Positions 8,932 to 17,526 of a DNA stretch of 64,000 bases are shown piece after piece. The notes under the pieces are model-generated. The model searched no databases and was not told where the DNA came from. It worked only from the letters and a program-made list of their open reading frames with translations. Source of the stretch: JBDXHU01 sp039989475 (GTDB lineage Bacteria > Pseudomonadota > Gammaproteobacteria > Pseudomonadales > Halieaceae); contig JBDXHU010000010.1 in assembly GCA_039989475.1 (NCBI GenBank), positions 248,001 through 312,000 of the forward strand. The letters are read 5' to 3'. The first letter of the stretch is position 1. Every line of letters begins with the position of its first letter. The translations under genes and the position numbers were made by a program.

Positions 8932-9654
8932 ATGAAGACAGCGGTGGTGATTGGAGTTGGTCCTTTACGGGGGCTGGGGGCGGTTCTATGCCTGACGGCG
9001 GCGCGAGCGGGTTTACACGTGGTGGTGAGTGGGCGCAGCCCGGACAAGCTGGCTGCGGTGGTGGCTGAAATAGAGGCTGGCGGTGGTACGGCGACGGCGG
9101 TGGCATGTGATACCACGGACGAGCTGCAGGTGGTGAGCTTGTTGGAAAAGGCGGAGGCCATTGCGCCGGTTCACCTGGCGATCTATAACGCGGGCAACAA
9201 CATGCCTGGCAACTACCTGGAAATGGAGGCGGACTTCTTTGATCGCTGTTACCGGGTGGGCCTGTTCGGTGGCTTCCTGTTCAGCCGTGAAGCCCTGCGC
9301 AAGATGGCGCCGCGGGGCGATGGCTGTCTTATCTTTACCGGCGCCAGCGCGTCCATGCGCGGCAAGCCCTGGTTTGCGGCGTTCACTGCTGCCAAAGGTG
9401 GCCTGCGCAACCTGGCCCAGAGCCTGGCCCGCGAGTTCCAGCCCCAGGGTATACACGTGGGGCACGTGGTGATCGACGGCGGCATCTACGGCGAGAAAAT
9501 CGAGACACGGGTGCCGGACTGGTATGCAGAAAAGGGGGACACCGGCTTGATCGACCTGCAGGGAATAGCTGACGCCTACCTCTATCTCTATCAGCAGCCG
9601 CGCAACGCCTGGACCCACGAACTGGACCTGCGCACACACGTGGAAGCCTTCTAA
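8932..9654 (+). CDS. SDR-family protein with Phe at the catalytic Tyr position
   Basis: This 240-residue Rossmann-fold protein has a degenerate glycine motif (VIGVGPLRGLGAVL), an intact NAG (IYNAGNNMPG), and the active-site serine region FTGASASM. Where classical SDRs have YxxxK, it reads FTAAK, so the catalytic tyrosine is replaced. The lysine is kept. Such Phe variants occur in a recognisable SDR subgroup, so the gene need not be dead, but the chemistry may differ. Its Shine-Dalgarno GGAGGTGAG is the last copy of repeat element A and abuts the ATG. It is followed 44 bases later by a peptidase gene. Confidence 0.8.
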   Translation: MKTAVVIGVGPLRGLGAVLCLTAARAGLHVVVSGRSPDKLAAVVAEIEAGGGTATAVACDTTDELQVVSLLEKAEAIAPVHLAIYNAGNNMPGNYLEMEADFFDRCYRVGLFGGFLFSREALRKMAPRGDGCLIFTGASASMRGKPWFAAFTAAKGGLRNLAQSLAREFQPQGIHVGHVVIDGGIYGEKIETRVPDWYAEKGDTGLIDLQGIADAYLYLYQQPRNAWTHELDLRTHVEAF

Positions 9655-9698
9655 CTGGTCTATACTTGCGCCAGCCTAACCGACCCGGAAGTCTGCCA

Positions 9699-11342
9699 AT
9701 GAAGAATTTATCAGTGCTGCTGTGCATTGCATTTGCCGTACTCGCCTGTACCCAGGAACCGCCTGCCGCCAGTCCGTCATTGCTGGTCGATCCCGTCCGG
9801 CTGCAAGCCCATATCGAGTTCCTCGCCTCTGACAATCTGCGCGGTCGTGATACCGGCAGCGTCGATTACCATCTTGCGGCGGAGTACGTGGCGTCCGAAT
9901 TCCGCCAGTTGGGGCTGACCCCGGCCGGCGATGAGGGCAGTTTTTTCCAGCAGGTACCGCTGTTGGAGCATCGACTGGTAGAGGGCAGCGCCAGCGCGGT
10001 CTTGCACACCGAGGCTGGCGATATTGAGCTCGAGTACCCTACCCAGTACATCATGGGCCCTGATCGTATGGTGCCGGAGCAGTCGCTGAGTGGCGAAATG
10101 GTGTTTGTGGGTTACGGCATTGTGACCGAGGAATTTGATCACGATGACTATGCCGGGCTCGATGTAGACGGCAAGATCGTGGTAGTACTCGATGGTCGTC
10201 CCAAGGCATGGCCGACGGAGGAAGGATCACACATCGCTTCCAGCCGGGAGAAAGTGCGTTATGCGGCAGAGCGCGGTGCCATCGGCTACGTTACCCTGCA
10301 CACGCCAAGGTCGGAGCAGACCTTTGCTTTCGAAAAAAACTTCAAGTATCTCGACTTGCCCGGCATGAGTTTTGTTGATGCCGATGGAGTGCCCGATGGC
10401 TACTGGCAGCAGATCAAGGGCGGCGCCTTCCTCAACCTGGATGCGGCCGCATTGTTATTCGCAGATGCGCCGCAGTCCATAGAGGAGATTTACCAGGCCG
10501 ATAACGAGCAGCAGGCAATCAGCGGCTTTGTCTTACCTGGCTCGCTGAGCCTGTCGCGCAAATCCAGTTTTCGCCGACTGCAGTCGCCCAACGTGGTTGC
10601 GATCATTGAGGGCAGTGACCCAGAGCTGAAGAACGAGTACCTGGTTTACAGCGCCCATCTCGACCACCTCGGTGTCATTGCGAACAGCGATGGTGATGAG
10701 GAGATCTATAACGGTGCCCTGGATAACGCCGCCGGCGTGGCCACCCTGCTGGAAACAGCGCGGGTGCTCAATGCTGAGCGGGACCAGCTCAAGCGCTCGG
10801 TGATGTTTGTCACAGTAACCGGCGAGGAAAAGGGCTTGCTGGGAGCGGGTTATTACGCCGCCAACCCCACCGTTCCCATCGACAGCCTGGTCGCCAATAT
10901 TAATCTCGACATGCCGCTGTTCATCTATCCCTTCGCCGATGTGGTGGCCTTTGGTGCTGAACACAGTACCTTGAAGGCATTTGTGGGGCGCGCCGCCGAG
11001 CGGGCAGGCATCAAACTGTCGCCGGACCCGATGCCGGAGCAGGGCCTGTTTACCCGCAGCGACCATTACCGCTTTGTCCGCAAGGGGGTGCCGGCGGTGT
11101 TCCTGGTGACGGGATTCGAATCCAAAAATCCGGAGCCCAGTGGTGGTGAGGTGTTCCAGGCCTTTATCGCCGATCACTACCACCAGCCTTCCGATAATAC
11201 CGACCTGCCCATTGATTACGCAGCCGGTGCGCTGTTTACCGAGATCAATATCAACATCGGTCGAGAGGTTTGCAAGGGCAGTGAGCGCCCCCGCTGGAAC
11301 CCGGGTGACTTTTTCGGTCGCACTTTCGCCGGTATCGAATAG
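9699..11342 (+). CDS. M28-family metallopeptidase lipoprotein
   Basis: This 547-residue protein begins with a lipoprotein signal (MKNLSVLLCIAFAVLAC, lipid Cys17). The zinc aminopeptidase domain shows SAHLDHLGV (first metal His/Asp), NGALDNAAGVATLLETARVL (bridging Asp), TGEEKGLLGAGYYA (catalytic and metal Glu), INLDMP and SDHYRFVRKGVPAVF. An inserted PA-type domain lies between roughly residues 130 and 300. It is expected to trim peptides on the periplasmic face of a membrane. The ATG is preceded by CGGAAG. It converges on hutH. Confidence 0.9.
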   Translation: MKNLSVLLCIAFAVLACTQEPPAASPSLLVDPVRLQAHIEFLASDNLRGRDTGSVDYHLAAEYVASEFRQLGLTPAGDEGSFFQQVPLLEHRLVEGSASAVLHTEAGDIELEYPTQYIMGPDRMVPEQSLSGEMVFVGYGIVTEEFDHDDYAGLDVDGKIVVVLDGRPKAWPTEEGSHIASSREKVRYAAERGAIGYVTLHTPRSEQTFAFEKNFKYLDLPGMSFVDADGVPDGYWQQIKGGAFLNLDAAALLFADAPQSIEEIYQADNEQQAISGFVLPGSLSLSRKSSFRRLQSPNVVAIIEGSDPELKNEYLVYSAHLDHLGVIANSDGDEEIYNGALDNAAGVATLLETARVLNAERDQLKRSVMFVTVTGEEKGLLGAGYYAANPTVPIDSLVANINLDMPLFIYPFADVVAFGAEHSTLKAFVGRAAERAGIKLSPDPMPEQGLFTRSDHYRFVRKGVPAVFLVTGFESKNPEPSGGEVFQAFIADHYHQPSDNTDLPIDYAAGALFTEININIGREVCKGSERPRWNPGDFFGRTFAGIE

Positions 11343-11404
11343 GCAACTTCGCACGCGGTACCCTGGTATTCACCGAGGCCCGCGAGTTGCTCATGTCGGC
11401 CTCC

Positions 11405-11434
11405 TGAGCAGCGCTATTTATTAGGCGCTGCTCA
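11405..11434. terminator. Hairpin between convergent peptidase gene and hutH
   Basis: TGAGCAGCGC (11405-11414) and GCGCTGCTCA (11425-11434) form a perfect ten-base-pair stem with a ten-base loop. The right arm lies inside the last codons of hutH and the hutH stop sits in the loop. There is no strong T-run. It could act as a terminator for either direction. Confidence 0.45.
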
Positions 11435-12953
11435 AGCGGCAGGCTCCATGCAAGCTGGCCAGCAAGGCACCTTGCTCTATCAAGCCCATAGCCTTTTCGA
11501 TATCGGGGGCGAAGTAGCGGTCCTTGTCGTAAAAAGGAACCTCGCTGCGCAATATCCCCCTGGCCTCTTCCAGCGCTGCTGAGGAGGTCAGCGGCGCCAG
11601 GAAGTCCAGGCCCTGGCAGGCGGCGAGCCACTCGATCGCGAGGATACCGCTGGTGTTTTCGTTCATGTCGCGCAGGCGCCTGGCGGCGAAGGTGGCCATG
11701 GAAACATGGTCTTCCTGGTTAGCCGAGGTAGGCAGGCTGTCCACCGAAGCCGGGTGCGCCAGCGACTTGTTCTCACTGGCCAGCGCCGCACCCGTCACCT
11801 GGGCAATCATAAAGCCAGAGTTAACACCGCCGTTGTCTACCAGGAAAGGCGGCAGGCCACTCAGCTGCGAGTCGATCATCAGCGCCATGCGTCGCTCCGA
11901 CAGGGAGCCAATTTCGGCGATGGCCAGGGCGATATTGTCAGCCGCCATGGCGACAGGTTCGGCGTGAAAGTTGCCGCCGGAGAGGATGTCGCCCTGCTCG
12001 ACGAACACCAGTGGATTATCCGAGACTGCGTTCGCTTCCACCATGATCACGTCTGTGGCGCTGCGCAACTGCTGCAAGCAAGCACCCATGACCTGGGGCT
12101 GGCAGCGCAGCGAGTAGGGATCTTGCACGCGACCGCAATCCCGGTGTGATTCCTCGATCTGAGAACTGTCCAGCAACTCACGGTATGCCGCTGCCATATC
12201 AATCTGGGCACGGTGGCCGCGGGCGTCGTGAATTCGAGCATCAAAAGGTGTGCGCGAGCCCTTGGCGGCCTCAACTGTCAAGGCGCCAATCACTGTCGCG
12301 GCAGCCAGGGCATTCTCGGCCCGTAGCAAACCCTCAATCGCCAGGGCCGTGGACACCTGGGTGCCGTTCAACAGGGCCAGCCCCTCCTTGGGTGCCAGTA
12401 TCATCGGTTCCAGCCCGGCTATCTCAAGGCCTTTGCTGGCGGGGAGGCGCTGACCGGCGTGGATGACTTCTCCTTCGCCCAGCAGGGGGGCGCTCATGTG
12501 AGCCAGTGGCGCCAGGTCACCGGAGGCGCCAACTGAACCCTTGGCGGGAATGCAGGGATACACTTGCGCAGCCAGCAGTTGCATCAAGGCCTCGATCACC
12601 TGCAGACGAACGCCGGAAAAGCCGCGGGCCAATGAATTAATCTTCAACACCATCAGCAAGCGCACGGTGGCTTCGGGCAGGAGTTCGCCGATACCAGCGG
12701 CGTGGCTGAGTACGATGCTGCGCTGAAGCGTTTCCAGTTCATCCGCCTCGATTCGGGTATTGGCCAACAGGCCGAAGCCGGTGTTGATGCCATATACCGT
12801 GCGGCCCTCGGCCATCACCGCAGCGACCGTTGCCGCCGCAGCTTCAACACCAGCGATACAGCCTGGGTCCAGGCTCAGTTTGACCGGATTTTCCAGCACG
12901 GCCTTGAGCTGATCCAGCCGCAGTGTTCCCGGTAACAATTGCAGTTCAAGCAT
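11421..12953 (-). CDS. hutH: Histidine ammonia-lyase
   Basis: This 510-residue enzyme removes ammonia from L-histidine to give urocanate, the first step of histidine breakdown. The Ala-Ser-Gly triplet that cyclises to the MIO cofactor is in GSVGASGDLAPLAHM. Other signatures are YGINTGFGLLANTRI, NGTQVSTALAIEGL, QDPYSLRCQPQVMG, ISGGNFHAEPVAMA-like SGGNFHAEPV, and NQEDHVSMATFAARRL. It follows hutU with a three-base gap on the same transcript, so hutC, hutU and hutH form one leftward operon. Confidence 0.97.
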   Translation of the reverse strand: MLELQLLPGTLRLDQLKAVLENPVKLSLDPGCIAGVEAAAATVAAVMAEGRTVYGINTGFGLLANTRIEADELETLQRSIVLSHAAGIGELLPEATVRLLMVLKINSLARGFSGVRLQVIEALMQLLAAQVYPCIPAKGSVGASGDLAPLAHMSAPLLGEGEVIHAGQRLPASKGLEIAGLEPMILAPKEGLALLNGTQVSTALAIEGLLRAENALAAATVIGALTVEAAKGSRTPFDARIHDARGHRAQIDMAAAYRELLDSSQIEESHRDCGRVQDPYSLRCQPQVMGACLQQLRSATDVIMVEANAVSDNPLVFVEQGDILSGGNFHAEPVAMAADNIALAIAEIGSLSERRMALMIDSQLSGLPPFLVDNGGVNSGFMIAQVTGAALASENKSLAHPASVDSLPTSANQEDHVSMATFAARRLRDMNENTSGILAIEWLAACQGLDFLAPLTSSAALEEARGILRSEVPFYDKDRYFAPDIEKAMGLIEQGALLASLHGACRLSSA

Positions 12954-12956
12954 GAC

Positions 12957-14630
12957 TCAGTCCTCACCCAGCATTGGCAGATCGAGGCCGTTCTCACGGG
13001 CGCAGTCTTCGGCGATGGTGTAACCGGCATCGGCGTGGCGCATGACGCCGGTGCCGGGGTCGTTCCACAGCACCCGGCCTACTCGCTCCCGGGCCGCGTC
13101 GCTGCCGTCGCAAACGATGACCACACCGGAGTGCTGACTGAAGCCCATGCCGACACCGCCGCCGTGGTGCAGGCTGACCCAGGTGGCGCCACTGGCGGTA
13201 TTCAACAAGGCATTCAACAGGGGCCAGTCACTGACCGCGTCGGAACCGTCCTGCATGGCTTCGGTTTCCCGGTTGGGGGAGGCGACGGACCCGGAATCCA
13301 GGTGATCGCGGCCGATGACGATGGGTGCCTTCAGTTCACCACTGGCGACCATGTCATTGAACGCTTGCCCGAGGCGGGCGCGGTCCTTGAGGCCGACCCA
13401 GCAGATCCGTGCCGGCAGACCCTGGAACTGGATCCGCTCGCGCGCCATGTCCAGCCAGTTGTGTAGCTGTGGGTTGTCTGGAATCAGCTCCTTAACCTTG
13501 GCGTCGGTCTTGTAAATATCCTCGGGGTCACCGGACAGTGCGACCCAGCGGAACGGGCCGATTCCCTCACAGAACAAGGGGCGCACATAGGCGGGCACGA
13601 ACCCCGGGAAGTCAAAGGCGTTGGCAACACCTTCTTCCAGCGCCATCTGCCTGATGTTGTTCCCGTAGTCCAGGGTGGCGGCCCCGGCGTCCTGGAAACC
13701 CAGCATCGCCGTTACCTGGATGGCCATGGACTGCTTGGCGGCCTTGACCACGCCGGCGGGGTCACTCTGGCGACGCTCGGCGGCCTCCGCCATAGTCCAG
13801 CCTTGGGGCAGGTAGCCATTGAGCGGATCGTGGGCACTGGTCTGGTCGGTGACACAGTCTGGGATCACGCCGCGCTCGAGCAACTCCGGGAAAATATCTG
13901 CAGCATTGGCCAACAGGCCGACGCTGACGGCTTCGCCCTTGCTGCCGGCCTCTTCAATGATTGCCAGTGCCTCGTCGAGGTTGCCGGCTTTCTTGTCCAG
14001 ATAGCCGTTGCCGAGACGGAAGTCGATGCGGGTTTCGTCGCACTCCACCGCCAGCATGGAAAAGCCGGCCATGGTCGCTGCCAGGGGCTGGGCGCCGCCC
14101 ATGCCACCGAGACCTGCGGTAAGAACCCAGCGGCCCCTGGCTTCACCGTCAAAATGGGTTTTCGCCACTGCGGCGAATGTCTCGTAAGTACCCTGCACGA
14201 TGCCCTGGCTGCCAATGTATATCCAGGAGCCGGCGGTCATCTGGCCGTACATCATAAGGCCGAGCTTATCGAGCTCGTTAAAGTGTTCCCAGTTGGCCCA
14301 GTGCGGGACGATGTTGGAATTGGCGATGAGAACCCGGGGGGCCTCGCTGTGGGTGCGGAACACACCCACCGGCTTGCCACTCTGTACCAGCAGGGTTTCG
14401 TCGTCGCCGAGTCGCTTCAGTGTATCGACTATGCGGTCATAGCAGTCCCAGTTGCGTGCGGCGCGGCCGATGCCGCCATAGACCACCAGCGACTGCGGGT
14501 GCTCGGCGACGGCCGGATCGAGATTGTTCATCAGCATGCGCAGGGGTGCCTCGGTGAGCCAGCTTCTGGCGCTGAGCTCGGTGCCAGTCGCTGCGTGTAT
14601 CACGCGGTCACTGTTGCGATTGTCGTTCAT
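12957..14630 (-). CDS. hutU: Urocanate hydratase
   Basis: This 557-residue NAD-dependent enzyme converts urocanate to imidazolonepropionate. Family features are the N-terminal LMNNLDPAVAEHPQSLVVYG, the nucleotide-binding GLGGMGGAQPLAATMAG, TDQTSAHDPLNGYLPQGW, and the C-terminal HHGGGVGMGFSQHSG. Length is exactly that typical of the family. It sits between hutC (39 bases) and hutH (3 bases), co-transcribed leftward. Nothing unusual was seen. Confidence 0.97.
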   Translation of the reverse strand: MNDNRNSDRVIHAATGTELSARSWLTEAPLRMLMNNLDPAVAEHPQSLVVYGGIGRAARNWDCYDRIVDTLKRLGDDETLLVQSGKPVGVFRTHSEAPRVLIANSNIVPHWANWEHFNELDKLGLMMYGQMTAGSWIYIGSQGIVQGTYETFAAVAKTHFDGEARGRWVLTAGLGGMGGAQPLAATMAGFSMLAVECDETRIDFRLGNGYLDKKAGNLDEALAIIEEAGSKGEAVSVGLLANAADIFPELLERGVIPDCVTDQTSAHDPLNGYLPQGWTMAEAAERRQSDPAGVVKAAKQSMAIQVTAMLGFQDAGAATLDYGNNIRQMALEEGVANAFDFPGFVPAYVRPLFCEGIGPFRWVALSGDPEDIYKTDAKVKELIPDNPQLHNWLDMARERIQFQGLPARICWVGLKDRARLGQAFNDMVASGELKAPIVIGRDHLDSGSVASPNRETEAMQDGSDAVSDWPLLNALLNTASGATWVSLHHGGGVGMGFSQHSGVVIVCDGSDAARERVGRVLWNDPGTGVMRHADAGYTIAEDCARENGLDLPMLGED

Positions 14631-14669
14631 GTCCAGATCCTCATAGTTCTTCGCCGGTGTAGCCGGCGG

Positions 14670-15371
14670 CTAAAAATTCAGGTGGCTGCCAAGTCGGTAG
14701 CGGCTGCCGGGGTAAATCAGGTGGGCGATATTTACGATGCCGCGCGGGCCCCAGGTGCGGCGGCTGACCCGGAGGCAGGGCTCGGCGCTATCAATTTTCA
14801 GGGCCCTGGCGATGGTGGCATCGACTGCCACCGCCTCTATCGTCTGGTCCGCCTCAGTGAGCGGGGAAATTCCCGACAGGTAACGGCTGGCGGTGGTAGC
14901 GCTGAAGTCCTGGTCCAGGTAGTCGGGCCCAAAGCGGGGGTTCACATAACGTTCCTCGTATTGCAGCGGAAGCTTGTTCTCGCTGTGCACGATCACGCTG
15001 TGAAAAATGCTGGCGCCACCCTCAAGTCCCAGTTGCAGGGCGGTGTTTTTGTCCGCTGTTACTGTTTCCAGCATCAGCACCCTGGCACTGTGGCTGTGCC
15101 CGCGCGCCCTGATCTCGTCATCGATGCTGTGTATTTCCAGCATCGAGCTGCGCGGGCGCGCGTCGGCGACAAAACTGCCCAGGCCCTGGGAGCGGACCAG
15201 GATGCCTTCCTCGCCCAGTTCCTGCAGGGCGCGTCGCGCGGTCATGCGGCTGACATCGAATTCAGTGGCCAGCGCATTTTCCGAGGGAATGCGGTCACCG
15301 GCACCCCACTTGCCCGCGTCTATGCGGCCAATGATGTGATCCTTGATAACCGTGTATCGGGGTTTTGCCAT
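14670..15371 (-). CDS. hutC: GntR/UTRA-family histidine utilisation repressor
   Basis: This 233-residue regulator has an N-terminal GntR winged helix (YTVIKDHIIGRIDAGKWG, then IPSENALATEFDVSRMTARR) and a C-terminal UTRA effector domain (HSIDDEIRARGHSHSARVL, GGASIFHSVIVHSENK, ADQTIEAVAVDATIARAL). HutC proteins of this type bind urocanate and release TGTATATACA-like operators. A long palindrome containing two such sites lies 43 bases upstream of its start, between it and hutG, so it probably represses both arms of the locus including itself. Confidence 0.93.
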   Translation of the reverse strand: MAKPRYTVIKDHIIGRIDAGKWGAGDRIPSENALATEFDVSRMTARRALQELGEEGILVRSQGLGSFVADARPRSSMLEIHSIDDEIRARGHSHSARVLMLETVTADKNTALQLGLEGGASIFHSVIVHSENKLPLQYEERYVNPRFGPDYLDQDFSATTASRYLSGISPLTEADQTIEAVAVDATIARALKIDSAEPCLRVSRRTWGPRGIVNIAHLIYPGSRYRLGSHLNF

Positions 15372-15413
15372 TCCGCTGTCTTGCCTTGCTGCTATGCTGA
15401 ATTCAGAAAGGAC

Positions 15414-15455
15414 GCCAGTCTAGTTGTATATACATGTATATACAACTAGACTGGC
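15414..15455. promoter_or_regulatory. 42-bp perfect palindrome, probable HutC operator
   Basis: The 42 bases read the same on both strands with no mismatch. The centre holds two abutting ten-base palindromes TGTATATACA (15425-15434 and 15435-15444), flanked by TAGT/ACTA and GCCAGTC/GACTGGC arms. TTGTATATACAA-like sequences are the known target of GntR/HutC-family repressors of hut operons. It lies in the 108-base divergent gap between hutC and hutG, so it can control both directions. Binding is inferred; the palindrome is directly seen. Confidence 0.8.
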
Positions 15456-15479
15456 CCAGGATTTTTAGACCATTACGTA

Positions 15480-16280
15480 ATGAAAACTTTTGATTTCATA
15501 GCCGGCACCGGCCCACTGCTACTGAGTATGCCCCATTGCGGGACCGAACTGCCGCCTGCGCTCGCCGCGACCATGACACCGGGTGCCCAAGAGCTGGCCG
15601 ACACGGACTGGCATGTGGATCGCTTGTACGCCTTCGCCCGGGAACTTGGCGCGAGCATTATTCGACCGTATTGTTCCCGCTATGTGATCGATCTCAACCG
15701 CCCGGCTGACGACAGCAACCTGTACCCCGGTGCTAACAGCACCGGGCTCTGTCCCACCAGCAGCTTTGCCGAGGAGCCCCTCTATTTGGCTGGACAGGCG
15801 CCGGATGAACAAGAGGTGGCGCGGCGACTGGAGCAGTGGTGGCGGCCCTATCACCAGCAATTGGAAACTGAACTGGCGCGACTGCAACAAGCCCATGGCA
15901 TCGCCCTGCTATTTGAGGCGCATTCGATACGCTCGACAGTGCCACGCCTGTTCGATGGGCGCTTGCCTGATCTCAATGTCGGGACCGCTGGTGGCCAGAG
16001 CTGTGCACCGGCGATGCTGGCGGCGGTCGAATCGGTGCTGGCCGCGCAGCAGGATTACAGCTACGTTGTTGATGGACGCTTCAAGGGTGGTTATATCACC
16101 CGCGCCTACGGCGCGCCGGATGCCGGTGTGCATTCCCTGCAAATGGAACTCGCCCAGTGCCTGTACATGGAAGAAGAACTACCCTTCAATTACCTGCCTG
16201 AACGTGCCGCGCAATTGCAGCCGCTGCTGCAGCGCCTGTTGCAGGCCATGATCACCTGGGCCCAGGCGGAGGTCGCTTAA
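15480..16280 (+). CDS. hutG: N-formylglutamate deformylase
   Basis: This 266-residue amidohydrolase releases formate from N-formylglutamate, giving glutamate, the last step of the five-step histidine pathway. Signatures are LSMPHCGTELP, DTDWHVDRLYAFA, LNRPADDSNLYPG, FEAHSIRS and GGYITRAYGAPDAGVHSLQM. It heads the rightward arm hutG-hutI-hutF, 25 bases after the palindromic operator, with only four bases to hutI. No clear Shine-Dalgarno is visible before the ATG. Confidence 0.93.
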   Translation: MKTFDFIAGTGPLLLSMPHCGTELPPALAATMTPGAQELADTDWHVDRLYAFARELGASIIRPYCSRYVIDLNRPADDSNLYPGANSTGLCPTSSFAEEPLYLAGQAPDEQEVARRLEQWWRPYHQQLETELARLQQAHGIALLFEAHSIRSTVPRLFDGRLPDLNVGTAGGQSCAPAMLAAVESVLAAQQDYSYVVDGRFKGGYITRAYGAPDAGVHSLQMELAQCLYMEEELPFNYLPERAAQLQPLLQRLLQAMITWAQAEVA

Positions 16281-16284
16281 GCAC

Positions 16285-17526
16285 ATGCAGTGGGACACAC
16301 TCTGGATCCATCTACGGCTGGCCACTATGGCTGCGGCCCACGGCTCTCCCTATGGCACGCTGCCAGAGGCTGGCGCGGACTGCGCGCTGGCAATCAGGGA
16401 TGGCAAGATTGCCTGGCTGGGAAGGATGGCGGAGCTGCCCGATTACGACCTGGCGCAAGTCAATGTAATCGATGGGGGTGGTCGCTGGATGACCCCTGGC
16501 CTCATCGACTGCCATACGCACCTGGTCTACGGCGGTAATCGAGCAGAGGAATTCGAGTTGCGCCTGAGCGGTGTCAATTACGAGGAAATTGCACGCCGCG
16601 GAGGCGGAATTTTGTCCACCGTCAAAGCCACCCGCGCGGCCAGCGCGCAGCATCTATTCGAAACTGCCGCCCGCCGCTTGCAACATTTCCTCGACGAGGG
16701 TGTGACCGGTATCGAGATCAAGTCCGGTTACGGCCTGGACCGCGAGACAGAAGTGAAGATGCTGCAGGTAGCGCGTCGTTTGGGCCAGCAGTTTCCGGTG
16801 TCGGTGCGCACCACGTTTTTGGGTGCCCATACCCTGGCGCCGGAGTTTGACGATGCCGATGCCTATATCGAGCACCTGGTCGCCGGGGTGTTACCGCAGA
16901 TTGTCGAGCTGGAGTTGGCTGACGCCGTCGATATTTTTTGTGAGGGCATTGGCTTCGACCTGGCCCAGACTGAAACCCTGTTACGTGCGGCCCAGGCCCA
17001 GGGATTGGCGATCAAGATTCACGCTGAGCAGCTCAGCAATCTGGGCGGTACGGCCCTGGCCGCCGGGCTGGGGGCGCTGTCGGCGGACCACCTCGAATAC
17101 CTGGACGAGGCAGGCGTTGCGGCCATGGCGGCGGCTGGCACCGTGGCGGTATTGCTGCCAGGAGCTTTCTATTTCCTGCGTGAGACCCAATTGCCACCGA
17201 TCGATGCTTTGCGCCAGGCTGGAGTGCCCATTGCCATCGCCTCGGACTGCAACCCCGGTAGTTCGCCCGCAGAATCCCTGCTCTTGATGCTGAACATGGC
17301 CTGCACCCTGTTTCACCTTACCCCTGAGGAGGCCCTGGCAGGTGTCACCCGCGAGGCCGCCCGTGCACTGGGTTGGGAGGAGCAGCGCGGTACCCTGGAA
17401 GTCGGCAAGCGCGCCGACCTGGTGCTGTGGGATATTGATCACCCGGCTGAGTTGGCCTACTACCTGGGTCGCAATCCCTGTCACCAGGTGGTTCTCGCGG
17501 GCCAGGCAGTGCTCGAGAATGCCTGA
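16285..17526 (+). CDS. hutI: Imidazolonepropionase
   Basis: This 413-residue metal-dependent amidohydrolase opens the ring of imidazolonepropionate to formiminoglutamate. The metal site motif LIDCHTHLVYGGNRAEEFE, the substrate loops YEEIARRGGGILSTV and GYGLDRETEVKML, the ligand IHAEQLSN, and IASDCNPGSSP are all intact. It follows hutG by four bases and overlaps hutF by eight, so the three genes are translationally coupled. Confidence 0.96.
   Translation: MQWDTLWIHLRLATMAAAHGSPYGTLPEAGADCALAIRDGKIAWLGRMAELPDYDLAQVNVIDGGGRWMTPGLIDCHTHLVYGGNRAEEFELRLSGVNYEEIARRGGGILSTVKATRAASAQHLFETAARRLQHFLDEGVTGIEIKSGYGLDRETEVKMLQVARRLGQQFPVSVRTTFLGAHTLAPEFDDADAYIEHLVAGVLPQIVELELADAVDIFCEGIGFDLAQTETLLRAAQAQGLAIKIHAEQLSNLGGTALAAGLGALSADHLEYLDEAGVAAMAAAGTVAVLLPGAFYFLRETQLPPIDALRQAGVPIAIASDCNPGSSPAESLLLMLNMACTLFHLTPEEALAGVTREAARALGWEEQRGTLEVGKRADLVLWDIDHPAELAYYLGRNPCHQVVLAGQAVLENA

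Noticed and set aside
8768..9161. Minus-strand frames of 112-120 codons over element A
   Set aside because: Low-complexity Pro/Ser-rich translation of the repeat and of the SDR antisense strand, with no start signal or family similarity.
13803..15449. A 548-codon plus-strand frame opposite hutU and hutC
   Set aside because: Antisense shadow of two clear genes; the translation has no recognisable domain and crosses the divergent operator region.
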